DNA of 64,000 nucleotides from Eopsaltria australis (taxonomy: Eukaryota; Chordata; Aves; Passeriformes; Petroicidae), in contig JAVTVJ010000372.1 of assembly GCA_034509425.1 (NCBI GenBank), forward strand, positions 124,001-188,000, read 5' to 3'. Shown here piece after piece: positions 14,669 to 26,377 of this stretch; position 1 is the stretch's first letter, and every line of letters starts with the position of its first letter. Under the pieces are notes generated by a model, which worked only from the letters and a program-made list of their open reading frames with translations, ran no database searches and was not told where the DNA came from. The position numbers were made by a program, and so were the translations under genes.

Positions 14669-14673
14669 CTCAG
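14669..14673. repeat. Target-site duplication, right copy
   Basis: CTCAG directly after the LTR end, identical to 13663-13667. Confidence 0.75.
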
Positions 14674-16204
14674 AAAGTTCATCCAGCAGTATCACTAGGA
14701 GTGGTGAGATTTAATCACAATTTTAAGGAAACCTGTTTGTGCACGTGCCATGCACGATGATTGCAGTGGATGACAAGTCTCCGGTGATGAAGATATTTTT
14801 GTATTACAGGAACTGAACTTGGCCAAAGAAAATCATTCCACGTAAAAAGACCCAAATAATCTAAGAATTGTTTAGATGTATTATAAACTACAGGGTTTTT
14901 TCTTTATGAAAGTATTGCAGTTATATTGTGACATTAATGCAAATTCTTCATATTTCAAATGAAAACTTAATTTCCCCTTGAAACACTGTGTGCATGGTCC
15001 AGCTCTTCATCATTAATCTTCTGTTTTGAGCATCTCTGGTCAGCTAAGCCAATCATAGTACAACTGTTCACTGGTTTTGACAGGGACAAAAATAATAGCA
15101 TGCCATAACCACCAGGACAGCTTTGGATCCAATGATCCAAAATTAAATGAATGTCTACATTCTCTTTGGCATCACCTATCAAATTATAACTTGTTGGAAC
15201 AGATACTGCAGATTCACATTGTAGAACTGAAATGTATAGGTCACTGGTTCTTTAGTTATTTTGAGAGTTTCCACCCGGCTTGAGTACTTGCCAAAAAAAA
15301 ATCAAATACAGTACAATAAAGACCAGCAAAGTCTTTGGTTTAGTAGTTTTCTAGAACCACTGCAGAAGAATCTCCATTTGTGTAAGTAAAAAATACAAAT
15401 AAGGGAAGTTCAGATCATATAAGACTTATGAGTTTATAATGGAGACTAAAAAATCTAGGAATCTAAAAAAAAAAAGTGTTGAAGTTTCCATGTATACACA
15501 TGGAAAATGGACAGAGAATGTCTTTGAAACTGTACAGTCCTGCTCTTGCCAGAATAGCAGGTGAGAAAACCAGATAGCCACTCACTAATGCCTGCGCAGC
15601 CATTCTTCCACATCCCTTCACTTTGGGGATATTCCACTCGGTATGGAATGGCTTTACAGTCACTGACACAGAGAATGATAAAACAGATATATCTAGGCTT
15701 TTACAGAGCAGCTTCACAGTAGCCTCCCTCAGGTACCTATGGGAACTGTGGCTGAGCCCTGGTGATGGCCTAAGGTCACCCCCAGAACACAAAACACACA
15801 CTGGGCTCACCAGGGGCTGCATCCCTGCAGACAGGAGGAAGCATCACAATCACAACTTTCAGACCACCCATGGATATGCAGAGTCAAGGTTAGGAAGACA
15901 ACTACCTTAACAGCATATTTCTAACTCTAATACCTAAAAGAAAAATAAAGGGTTATGTGTGTGGATACTTCTACCTCTGTCAAGTTATTCCTGATATTGT
16001 ATTAAAAAAAAAATTATTGTTTTTACTCACTGTCAGTGTGATACATGTCAGTACAAAGACCTATAAACTCCTACAACAGGAAAAAAAGTCAATTTTTAAA
16101 ATCACGCAGAAGTTTTGCAGAAAGAGGAGTACCTACAGAACTTTCCCATATAAGAATGAACAAGACTTTCCCAGAGCACATCACAGAATAAAATATTTCA
16201 GAAG

Positions 16205-16500
16205 GAAAAAAATACCTCTGAGGTAATCTCCTTCAGCCTTACAGGAAACAGCCCAAGCTTGCTCCCTTCAGGCACTTCATCTAATCTAGTTTTAAGTAAG
16301 CCATATAATGAGCCTTCTACAGCTTCCCCTGGGAATTTATTCTACAGTCTAATAGAACTCGTTTTCAGGAAGTTTAAATTATTTTTAATTTCCTCCCATT
16401 ACTTCTAGTTATATATATCATATTATTCTTCATACAGTAAAACCTTTTTGAAATACAGTAAACAGTAATTTTTCTTTGTAAAAATCTAACCCTTACCATC
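16205..16500 (-). mobile_element. Probable ancient CR1-type LINE fragment
   Basis: The plus strand shows a diverged series of phrases seen in CR1-type 3' ends read in reverse: GAGGTAATCTCCTTCAGCC, CAGGCACTTCATCTAATCTA, TAATAGAACTCG and CTCCCATTACTTCTAG. Divergence is high and the ends are vague. It could instead belong to another old LINE family. Confidence 0.5.
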
Positions 16501-17394
16501 ATTAATAAGCTTACTAACTTCAACAAGGTTTTCTTTTTCAAATTAATTTAATTCTCTTGAAAGGTTACAAAGTGAAAACTGACTAAAAATATTTCACTGT
16601 TTTATATATATATATCTGAAGTATAATGATGTTGTAAGGTATCCTACAAACATGACCCACTCAAAAATTAGGGTTATTAATATCAAGGAGGTACATTAGG
16701 TGAGTGTCCATTCCCTTTAATTGAAAACCTCCTTGTTGAAAAATACTTGGAGTGCAAGAATAACAGAGAAAGGGAAAGGACTCAGTGTATATTCTTACTG
16801 TCTGGATGAACAGTCATTGTCAAAATAAGCTCCTTGTTTATTAATAAACCCTTCTAGCTCAGGCTTATTTACTCTCTTAATCATACAGATTTATAGAAGG
16901 CACTTGCTGGGAAAAAGCCGTTACAATGTAAGATGTGTAAACTTGAAAGAAATAAGCTAGGAAAAGGGCTTTTTGGTACTGTAGTATAGTCTGACATTGT
17001 TCGACCACATAATTGACAGCTCTGGTAAAGGATTTTTGTACCTGGAGAGTGGCAGGGAAGGTAGTTGGGTATGTCTGTACTACCTGTGTGCTGTATGACC
17101 ATGTATGGATGTGCTGCAGTGGAGCAGCTGGCCTGAATATGATATAAATAAAGTCTAGCAATGAGCACTCATCCCATTGCCCAAATGGGACCAAGCTTAG
17201 TTACCACAGAGAAACCATCTGTTCCCAAACTGAAATCACCTAAAAGTAGCTCAGGTATGTGCACAAGACACTGTGCCTAATCCAAGAGAATAATAGTTAC
17301 CAAAGAGTAACCAGGGCTGGACTGGACCTCTCAAGGCCATTTGGTGTGAATCCTGCTCAAAGTGCCAGGGTAAACTGTGACAGCAACCTGTGCT

Positions 17395-17665
17395 CAAAGC
17401 AGAGGCAACTTCAAAGCCAGGGCAGGCTGTCCAGGGCCATGTTCAGTCAAGGGTTTGTATCTCCAAGGAATGGAAAAGCCACAGCCTCTCCAGGCAAACT
17501 GTGTCAGTGCTTACATAGGCTCATTGGGAATAATTGTTTTTCTTGCACCTGTCCGAAATTTTCCTTGCTCCAAGTTGTGTCCATTATTCTTCCACTGCAC
17601 ATCCCTGAGAAGAGTCTGATTGTTTTCTCTGTACCTTCAGTTCAGGCAGCTGAAGACTGATTAAA
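17395..17665 (-). mobile_element. Degenerate CR1 LINE fragment
   Basis: The plus strand reads as reverse-complement CR1: CCAGGGCCATGTTCAGTCAA, TATCTCCAAGGAATGG, CACAGCCTCTCCAGGCAAAC and TGTGTCAGTGCTTACA, followed by an AGAAGAGTCTGATT-like segment. The 133- and 80-codon open frames in the area are shadows of this repeat. Confidence 0.7.
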
Positions 17666-19136
17666 CCCAGCCCAGTCTTTGGGTAGATGTCCTCACCACA
17701 CAGGCACACTGCCCACACACATTCAACCCACTTTATGTCAGAAGCACAAACATCTGATTTTGGATACACCTCCCTTTTTGCTGCAAAGCTGCTTTCCAGC
17801 TGGCCAGCTCCCAGCTTGGACTGTTGTATGGAGTTTTTATGATGCCAAAAAGATTTTTGCTTTTCATACACTGCAAGTGTCCCTCCCTTGGACCTGTGTG
17901 TGTCCACATTGCTCAAAAGTGGTCCCTAGCTAATCTCCCTAATCCATCCTCAGGCATGAGAAAGTATCGATTTTTGGCTGAAAAAAATCCCACCATCAAT
18001 AAGTTTTATTTTAAAAATACAATAAAATATATCTGAAGAAAACTAACTGCATGCATTAGGTTGTATGGACTAAATGTAATAAAATCTCATAGCAAGCATT
18101 AAGCAGAATTGTATTGCCCAGGTTGAAACTTGTTATTTAAACCAACTTGTTCAAGAGCTGTTATACCTACAGGCACCTGCAATTACAAGCTGCCTTCCTA
18201 TCTGATTTTTCAGTTCTCCAAGCACCAGGAACTGTACTCCCAAGCATGCCCTGAACTACTTCGGTCTCACCACCTCAGTGCTCCCACATACACCCAGCTG
18301 GAATCCAAGCATGGGCTTTTCTCACCTGACATCCTTTAGGGGACAGGCACCCAAAAAGCAGATGTTCTTTCTGCCCCTCAGGGTTCCCTGGTTGTGAAAA
18401 GGTTTCTCTGAGAGAACACTTTGCATGAAACATGGGCTAGTGCTCCCAGCCTGTTTTTTTATTTTTAAGAGTTGACAGAGAAGAGGGTAGCAAATACTTA
18501 CTAAGCAGCAGTTTAACAGTTAAATCATTCACCTAGAAAACAATGGATGTTTTCAGCTTGACAGTGTCCAAAAAACATACCTTCCATCACCAAGCCATAA
18601 AGGCATAAGCAACCTTTTCTTTCACTCCTATTGAAACTGCTCTACTGTAGACAAAGTAATGAACAGGTCACAGAAGCAAGCATTTAGAGCACATACCTTA
18701 ATCTCTCTAATTCTGTACCCTAGCAGCCAGGATACCAAATCATACCCTCTCGTCTTTTGCACAAGAAATCCCAAATGCCTTGCTGCACAGCTTCACAAAG
18801 AAGGGAAACTTATCTTTCTCAAAATGTCAATCTGTAGGCACTTCCCCTGGGTTGTGCCTATGGATTTAGTAGGAACTTTTTCTTGGAACTCACAATAGCT
18901 GAGGAAGTGATGTAAACAGCATATACTGTATGAAAAATGAGCATTATCTTCTTAATTGGTGGATCTGTTTTATGAACAACTGCTGTGTTTCCTGAGTTAT
19001 TTTCAAATGTGCATGTCAGGGAAAGACTACACAGACAGATATCCCTACGTACACTCCACACAAAACACCTTGTTATGGAAAGGTGCAAAACTTAGAATAC
19101 ATTCTCATCCTCATGTTTTTCTATGACCAATACGTA

Positions 19137-19180
19137 GATTATTTTAAATCCCACATTGGATTATTTTAAATCCCACACAC
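19137..19180. repeat. Two-copy 22-bp tandem repeat
   Basis: GATTATTTTAAATCCCACA occurs at 19137-19155 and again at 19159-19177, a period of 22 bp with no mismatch across these 19 bases. A recent local duplication; no function is evident. Confidence 0.85.
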
Positions 19181-20944
19181 ACTACAGGAAGTCTTCATAT
19201 TCCCAAAACATTTCTGTGCCTGGGACACAAAACCCAAATGTTAGATATTGTACAAGTCCTTTGATGGATCTAGTGCCATAAACTTTTTTAAGGTATTACA
19301 TCTCATTAGGCACAAAATAAGGCCTAGTAAGTTACACTTAACTCTTCCATCTGGCTATCAGAGCAGATTCCACAATCCACGGCACAGGGCACATGTTTTG
19401 GGATATGCTCTTAATGACTCATGAGTCCAAAGGGAGAAATGCTTAAATCAGCCAAACAGAAACACTGCCTCGAGGCACCTGAAAGGCCACCCTTCTTTAG
19501 CCAACTTACACTGCAGGGAGGTTCTTCCCTCCACTTATTCACAGCCCTGTAGATCCTCATAAAACTAAAGCTTAATTTGCCTCATACTCAACTATGCTTT
19601 ATCTTTTAAAATACAAAATGAGGATACACTCTACCATGAAGTAGGCTGGTACAGTCAACCCAAGTGAAGAAAATGCAAAGTTAAGTCTCTATTTCAGACC
19701 AAAGCCAGTATTTCCCTTTTCTTACTTTTGTTTTTAATTTCTTTCAGGTGTGTGGTTTAATCGAGGAGCTACCAGTCATTTGATCTCTCTTGCTGAAGGT
19801 GTCCTGCTTCGCTGAAAAGGATCCAAGATTAATTAGGGGAAATAAAGGGTGCAAAATGCAGTGAACATGATTGGATTATGAAACTCCTAATAACTGCTCC
19901 CAGAGTTGTTTCATCAATGAGTTTTTCATATAAAAATGCTTAAGAATTCCTTTGAGGAGAAACTGGAGCATAGGTTTTCCCCTGCTCAAGAAATTGTCTA
20001 GGTTTGACTCCTGTGGCTAGAGAGACATATCACAGTTCTTTAATACTTTTTAGTACAGTAAAACAGCTTCAAGGGGGTGAGTACCAAGCTTTTAGCTTGA
20101 AGGTGGGAAATGAGAGATGAAGGCTTGAACCCTTGGAGGCAGAAGGGGAATACTGGCTTAATACAAAAGTAAGTGAAATTCCATGTTATATGGAACGTCA
20201 GATTAGAGATCAATGGCTCCATGGCTTAAAAGAAAATGAACATAATTAAAGGGCTTGATCATATATATGCGTTAAGTTCAAACTCCTATGAAATCAAGGT
20301 GATTAAACGCTAAAGAATTAATTAGAATCAAAGTCTGTCAAATAGTGTTTTCCCTCTTAATACTTTGGTATTCCTTTAAAGTACAAAAATAAAAAGAATA
20401 TTAAACCCATTTAAACCCCACTTTTATTCCATTTCTTTATATTCGCAGGAAAATAATTTCACAGAACTAGGCCTAATTATATTTCAGGGTCACCCAGTAG
20501 GATTCCTAATGTTTACTGCTCACTAAAAATTATGCTGCAATCACGGTTTTAATTCCTTCATTATGCAGATCCAGACACAGTAGCCCGAAAAACTTTCTTA
20601 TTAAAACTGCAGGAATCAAGATACCTGTCCCTAAAGTCAGTTCAGAGCTGACTAAATATTTTTATGGTTTCATTTCACAATGTTTATTATGATGGAAAAA
20701 TTGACTCTTGAAGAGAAATAAGAAAAAATGAGATTTTAAATTGTCTGTACACAACTGAGAAATAGAAATTTAGTGGGCATTAATTAATTTTTAGATGCTG
20801 TTGAATACCCAACGTGCAAATAGAGCATCTATTTATCTACAGATAAAATGAATTTGCCACCAGTTTCTTACATCAGGTGTCCCCTAAAATAGCATCTCCA
20901 ACCTTTTTTTCCTACTCTGCCTAATCATCATGTGACCTTTATGG

Positions 20945-21412
20945 CTCATGCAGGCCCAATCCCCCTGAAGGAACATTCCCAACCAGATCAGGTTGCTCAG
21001 AGTCATGCCCAAACTGCTCTTAAATGTTTCCAGGGATGGGGTATCTACCACCTCTCTGAACAAACTGTGCCAGTGTTTCACCATCCCTGTTGCAACAAAA
21101 CTTCTCCTGGCATCTATTCTACGTCTAGCCTCTTTTAGTTTAAAACTTGCCCTACTGCAACAGGCCCTGCTAAAATGTTTCTCCCCAGCTTCATTGTTTT
21201 TGTGCTTTAGGTACTGGATGGCTGCTAGAAAGTTCCTATTTAACCTTTCCTTATCCAAAGTGAACTCCATCTCTCTCAGCCTGCCTCCACAGGAGAGGTA
21301 TTACAGCCCTCTGAGCATCCTCATGGCTTGCTCTGGACCTGCTCCAACAGGCCTACGTCTTTCCTGTGCTGAAGAGAGGAGAGCTGGATGTCCTACTCCA
21401 GGTTTCACCTTT
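20945..21412 (-). mobile_element. CR1 LINE 3' fragment with remnant of ORF2 C-terminus
   Basis: On the plus strand the landmarks are CAACCAGATCAGGTTGCTCA, CTCTCTGAACAAACTGTGCC, CAGGCCCTGCTAAAATG and TCCTACTCCAGG, in the order expected for a minus-strand CR1. The minus-strand open frame across it still reads the familiar end of the CR1 ORF2 product (FSRACCSR, KHWHSLFREVVDTPSLETF) before losing register. It lacks the reverse-transcriptase core and is a dead 5'-truncated copy. Confidence 0.9.
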
Positions 21413-21828
21413 TCTCAGAACAAAAGCAGAGAGATCTTCACTTATGGAACATTTAAGGCTGGGGTGACCTCCGCATGTGCAGCAAGAGCAACCCCTGAGT
21501 GCACAGGGCTGGCAGGTGCCAGTGCAGCTCCCAGGATCCATCAGAACAATCTGACTCCCAAACACAGGCAGGAGCACAACCCTGTGTGCCTTTAAGGATG
21601 CTGCCACTGTACGCACACCTCCCAGGGCAACCAGGAGAGCAGTCACACTGATATCACAAACTTCTCTCATGTTGTTTCCTGCTGCCCTGCACACACTGGA
21701 TGCTAAAAATTATTCCTAGCTGTAACTGGAGCAGCTTCCCCAGTCTCTGCTATTCCCACTCACAAATCAGCCAGTAAAGCTTTTTACAGTATCAGAGCTG
21801 GGCTTTCTTGGGAATTTGTGTTCCCCAG

Positions 21829-22043
21829 GACTACTCAGAAGGGATCAGGATACTTCTTCCCTGGCAGATTGTGTTGTCTCCCACTTACAGACAACTCCTG
21901 TGTAGGCACTGCAGAGTGTGTATGCTACACGAAGCTACAAGAAGAGGGTAGAAAAGACTTCTTCCTCAGAAAGTCGAGTTGTCTATTACTGGGGGCAACA
22001 CAATCTACCAGGGAAGAAGTACCATGATCCCTTTTGAGTAGTC
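21829..22043. repeat. 215-bp long inverted repeat (hairpin or MITE-like)
   Basis: The left arm (21829-21897, starting GACTACTCAGAAGGGATCAG) is the near-perfect reverse complement of the right arm (21976-22043, ending CCCTTTTGAGTAGTC). Aligned by eye, about 60 of 69 positions pair, with one 1-nt gap. The 78-nt spacer holds a smaller pair, GTGTAG and CTACAC. A transcript on either strand could fold into a long hairpin. No clear target-site duplication is seen at the ends, so a non-autonomous DNA transposon is possible but unproven. I do not recognise the family. Confidence 0.85.
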
Positions 22044-22134
22044 AAAGCAAGGCTTTGGATGGTCCTAAGCTAGGTAGAGTAGCTGCAGCAGTAACAGGGA
22101 AATTCAAGTGAAGAAGTACCTCTAGAGTTCCCTT

Positions 22135-22470
22135 GGTTAACCTCCTGCTCTGAACTGGGTCAGCTGTGTGGTCAGATCAGGCTTCTCAGAACTTTATCCA
22201 GCTGGGTGATGGTAAGTTCCAAGAATGGAGACTGTGCTATACCTCTCTGGGCAACCTTCTGCAACACTTGACTGTCCTCACTCAGAAAAGATCATCCTTT
22301 CCAGCCTAAACCTTTCATTTTAATTTGTGGCCATTTGCTCCTGTTACATTACATTTTGTTTCTAGGGATCTATTACTCCAGCCTCTCCCTCTGGATTGCT
22401 GCCCATGCTTCCCTTAAGGTGTATCAGCTGGTTCTTACAACTTGTTATAATGTGCAAACTTCACGGGCAA
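22135..22470 (-). mobile_element. Degenerate CR1 LINE fragment
   Basis: The plus strand carries GGTCAGATCAGGCTTCTCAG, ACCTCTCTGGGCAACCTTCT, CCTAAACCTTTCATTTTAAT and TTTGTGGCCATTTGCTCC in CR1 reverse-complement order. Both ends are vague. No coding capacity. Confidence 0.65.
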
Positions 22471-23533
22471 ATACTCTCTCCATTGCTTCCTTATTGCAGA
22501 CAGACTGATGCACTTCACTTGTAAGAGAGAAGCAGCAATATGTTTTTACTGATAAAAAACATTTGATAATTTGAGAGTAGTTTAACAAAATCTGATGGCA
22601 AGATGCATTTGATTATTTACTGCATAGAGGTCAGGTCAGACAAAATTGACAGGGAGACCCTCGTGTTCAGTCATGAGCCTCAGAAAGGAACCCCTATGCT
22701 TTCCAAGCTCCCTCAGAATGGAGTTTAGCTGCAGCTGGACCCAGCCTTAATCTCAGCCTTGGTCAATGGTTTATGTCTGAAGGATTACATGTGCACAATC
22801 AACCCTTTGTATCACAGAGCTGATTTCAAAGTTTAACATGCAATTTATTATTCACTTACCGAGCATTTGCTGCAGGAAGCAATCTCTCAACCTCAAGGAG
22901 TAACCATGAGAGGTGTCCCTACTCAAGAGGAGATCCTGGCACGCAGCCTCAACAGGCTCTGGGCTTCCCACTGTTTATGGAGTGAGATAATTGACTCACA
23001 GTTGTACCTGCATACCAATGACAGCAGTTAGTTTTCTTCAAACTTGGTTTGAGTCCAGCCTTGATCAGCACTATAGCTGGAAGAGGTCTCAGATTAGGCC
23101 TTAGCTATAGTGTTCTCTGTGGACCCTGAGTCCACTGATTCCACTGCAGTCACCATGGCCAGATGCATTCATTACATTCAGTAACTAGTCAGCCCTTTCA
23201 AAGCACCTGAACCACCCATCTCCTACCTCCAGTGAAGCCTTTTCCCTCTCTCTCTTCCTACATGAATCCTTAATGATCTTGTCTCCAACTCACAGACCCA
23301 CAATTTCTGGTGGCTCAATTCTGACCACAATTACTCTGGAGCTAGTGCAAAGTTACTCCTATATCAGCCAAAAAAGTTCAGCAAAATCAGCAAGAGGTAC
23401 TTCCTCCTGGAAGTCCCATGGAACACATATTGATGTAGCTCCAGATATTTTCCAATGCATTCACCAACAGCAAAGGTCACAGAAAACTTTAGAATGTCTT
23501 AGGCAAGGCAAACTACACATAGGAGATAAGCAT
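22471..23533. other. Intergenic, nothing recognised
   Basis: No gene, RNA or repeat family was recognised between the last CR1 scrap and the possible 3' end of the TDRD15 transcript. Confidence 0.6.
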
Positions 23534-23569
23534 TTTATTTATTATTTTTAGTATTCATTTTGTTTTATT
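23534..23569 (-). terminator. Cluster of poly(A) signals, distal candidate for TDRD15
   Basis: Three minus-strand AATAAA hexamers lie at 23534-23539, 23538-23543 and 23564-23569. AT-rich DNA makes such hits common, so only transcript ends could confirm use. Confidence 0.35.
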
Positions 23570-24745
23570 CATGACAAAAAGGCAGTATACATATGAACGT
23601 TTTGAATTCCGAACAAATGAAACAGGTTCTCTATCACAGTCATGGATTAAGAATCACAGTCATCAATGACACAGCATAAATAAATACAAAAATACAAAAA
23701 AATTATAAACATTACTTTCAAATTAAATTTACTACTACACAAAGTACTGCATTTATTCAGAATTTTGCTTGCTCTAAAACAAATAGGAAAACACACCTGA
23801 ACTTCTACATCATAAATAATTGACAACTTGTTCCAACTAGGTTCTGAGTATAGCTTCTCCTTCTTACAAGAAAAATGCTGTCACGGCTGAGGTTGGGAGC
23901 AGCAGAGGTACACACCAGAGAAGGAAGACTGGGCATAAAATACACAGCCAGACCTCCCAGCAACTTAATCTAACGATCGTAACACATCCTTGTAATGCAC
24001 TTCTGAGAATCTGCCTCAACAGTGGCAACAAGACATTCTTTATACTTACAGATGCAGTATAATCCAGAAATACTTTCAATTATCTGATTTTTACTTGAAG
24101 CATTTTGAGTATCAGACCTTCAGTAAAGGAATTACTATCATGAGCTAGTCTCATTACGAGTTGAAAACAAAACACGTTCCTGCAAATAAATCTAACATTT
24201 GCAATTTGCAGAACATAAAAATAGTACACACAGCTGTTTATTTTTTCTCATTCATACATCATTTCTAGGCTCCATTTTGTAACATTAGAGAAGCAACATT
24301 CTACAACTACATACAAGTTAAAGCACAATATACATTAGCAAAAATACCCATCTAACCTAAAACACGCAAGTTGTGTACTACTGTACACAACATGTCTGCA
24401 TTTAGGGTATGCAAATGATTTTTAAGAAGAAGAGATGCTCAAGATCCTACATTTCCAACTGAAAGACAGCCAGAAGTCAGAATCAGTGTTAATTAACACT
24501 ATAGTGTCAGTGCCTCTATGTGGCACTACTACAGTGAACCAGCACAGCAAGTGTAAAGTCATCACTCAACATGAGTAATGTTGCGCAATACAACTTTTGT
24601 GTTTTACAGTAACAGCCAGCAGTATGTCTAACTATTGACAAAGAATGTGCCAGGTAAGCTTACAATTTCAAGCAGGAAAAACTTGAAATTCTGAAATATA
24701 AAGAAATAGTGCAATATAAAGAAAACAAACATAAAGGATTACAAT

Positions 24746-24769
24746 CCCCCCCCCCCCTTTTTTTTTTTT
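24746..24769. repeat. C12-T12 homopolymer pair
   Basis: Twelve C followed by twelve T on the plus strand, which is A12G12 in the TDRD15 transcript sense. Simple sequence, and a likely length-polymorphic or error-prone site. Confidence 0.9.
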
Positions 24770-25854
24770 AGTCAATATATTAACATAACACTGCTGATAT
24801 TTAAATAGTATTTACTTGAGAAACTTTATCTTACACATTTTCTGATTTGTTAGTAATGGGCATTTTTCACTTGTACAATGAAAATATAAGCTTCAAAAAT
24901 TATTCACCAGCAGAGTGAGCCTTGTAAAGATCAACTGGCATTGTCTCACCTCTTACTTATTTTGACTTTCCCAGACATATCTCTTGCTAGAAAAAAAAAG
25001 AAACTTTTGTTTTCCAGATAAAGCTTTCAGGCTTTCACGATAATTAAATACATCATGATAGGGAGGAAGGGGGGGGGAGGGTGCAAAGGGGATGTGTGTT
25101 GTTAAATCATGTTTTCTTTTAGACATGCATTAGATGTGTTGTCTACCATTGGGCTTGTATTCATTTTCTCACTGAAATTCAAACAGTCACAGAGTATACA
25201 AAGTAAATGCTTCATACCTCAGGACTCTTCATACTTTATCTGTGTCCAAACAACTGAGGAAGGAGGTGAAAGGAAAAAATAAAATAAATAAATAAATAGG
25301 AAAAACAGCTGACAAATTCTTACCATTTCAGACTAGATACTGAAAAAACCTCACCCTTCTAACATACACAGTATTAACATCACTTTTCAGTTCTGAAATT
25401 TCCTCCTCCCACAAAGGAGAAAAAAATAAAAGCTTCTGAATGCTTCCCTTTAAGATACAAACAATATTTTGACTTTGCAGTATATGACTCAGCACCTGGA
25501 GAAACTCCCTCTGTTCATTCTGACAGATGGGGAGGAAGATGAAGAACAGAGATCAGTGGAACACACGTGCTCGGCAGAGTGAAACCCCAAATGCAACTCA
25601 GATACCAAGAGAACCTTCAGAAGGGAAAATGGCATCTGTACATCAAGAGCTAATTAACAAAAACTGCATGCACATCTCTCCCATAAATGGGGATCCAGAT
25701 TTTTTGCTTAATCGTAGTAAATGCTAAGATTGTTCTCATATGGAAACTCTGGAATCAGAAACAAAGAAAAGAATATGTCCAGCATCTTTGTTTTCTGAAC
25801 ATCCAAAACACGGAGACACCACCACTGTAAACCAGATGTTACTGCAAATAAAAA

Positions 25855-25879
25855 TTATATATATATATATATATATACA
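25855..25879. repeat. (TA)n microsatellite
   Basis: About twelve TA units, ending in TACAC, inside the probable TDRD15 3' UTR. Confidence 0.9.
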
Positions 25880-25918
25880 CAAAAACTTCAAGAGAATTGC
25901 AACAAAAAGGTTGTTTGG

Positions 25919-25924
25919 TTTATT
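25919..25924 (-). terminator. Proximal poly(A) signal candidate for TDRD15
   Basis: AATAAA on the minus strand, about 454 nt beyond the stop codon. It is a canonical hexamer on the correct strand. Use is not provable from sequence alone. Confidence 0.4.
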
Positions 25925-26377
25925 TTGCTTTGAAGTAGTGCTTTTCTAACTGCAGGCTACTGATTATTCAACTAATTCTTTGACAGTAGCTTCACACACT
26001 GTCTTTACAGACTGTACATCAGAATCACAAGTCTCAGCCAGTGTTTTTGGTAGCAGATTTACCCTGTGTTATGACAACTTTACTTCTCTTGTCATCATAA
26101 TGCTGAAAAAATCCCAATGTCTTCACAGTACTGTCCATCTTTTGTAGGTTTTCTTTCCTTTCAGTCCTGTAAACTCAGATCCTTTGTTAATTATATTCCA
26201 GCAACCACTTCACCACACTCCCTTCCTTGAAACGTTTTTATAGCTATTACTATGCTTCAAAAGGCATTTCTGTTTCTTTTCTCTTCTTTGCCTGACTTCT
26301 GTCAGCAAAATCAGAATTTTCATCATAATTATATTCTGGTTCACAAAGGCAAGCATAGTAACTAGAATCTGGCCACT

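Larger units (their letters stand above)
14674..20944. other. Intergenic, with old CR1 scraps
   Basis: No coding region is supported. Two degenerate CR1 pieces and one short tandem repeat are listed separately. Overlapping short open frames at 15455-15910 and 16877-17194 show no domains. Confidence 0.65.
23534..26377 (-). other. TDRD15: Probable 3' UTR of TDRD15
   Basis: This is AT-rich sequence directly downstream of the TDRD15 stop codon, without recognisable mobile elements, in contrast to the CR1-containing DNA just beyond it. Possible poly(A) signals on the minus strand lie at 25919-25924, giving a UTR of roughly 0.45 kb, and in a cluster at 23534-23569, giving about 2.8 kb. It contains a (TA)n microsatellite and a C12T12 tract. 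The UTR extent is inference; either end is possible. Confidence 0.45.

Noticed and set aside
16689..16735. Small inverted repeat CAAGGAGGT ... ACCTCCTTG
   Set aside because: A 9-bp stem with a spacer of nearly 40 nt is plausible by chance in 64 kb and has no supporting context.
20884..21694. 200-codon plus-strand and 128-codon minus-strand frames
   Set aside because: The minus frame is the decayed end of CR1 ORF2; the plus frame is its antisense shadow running into neighbouring sequence.
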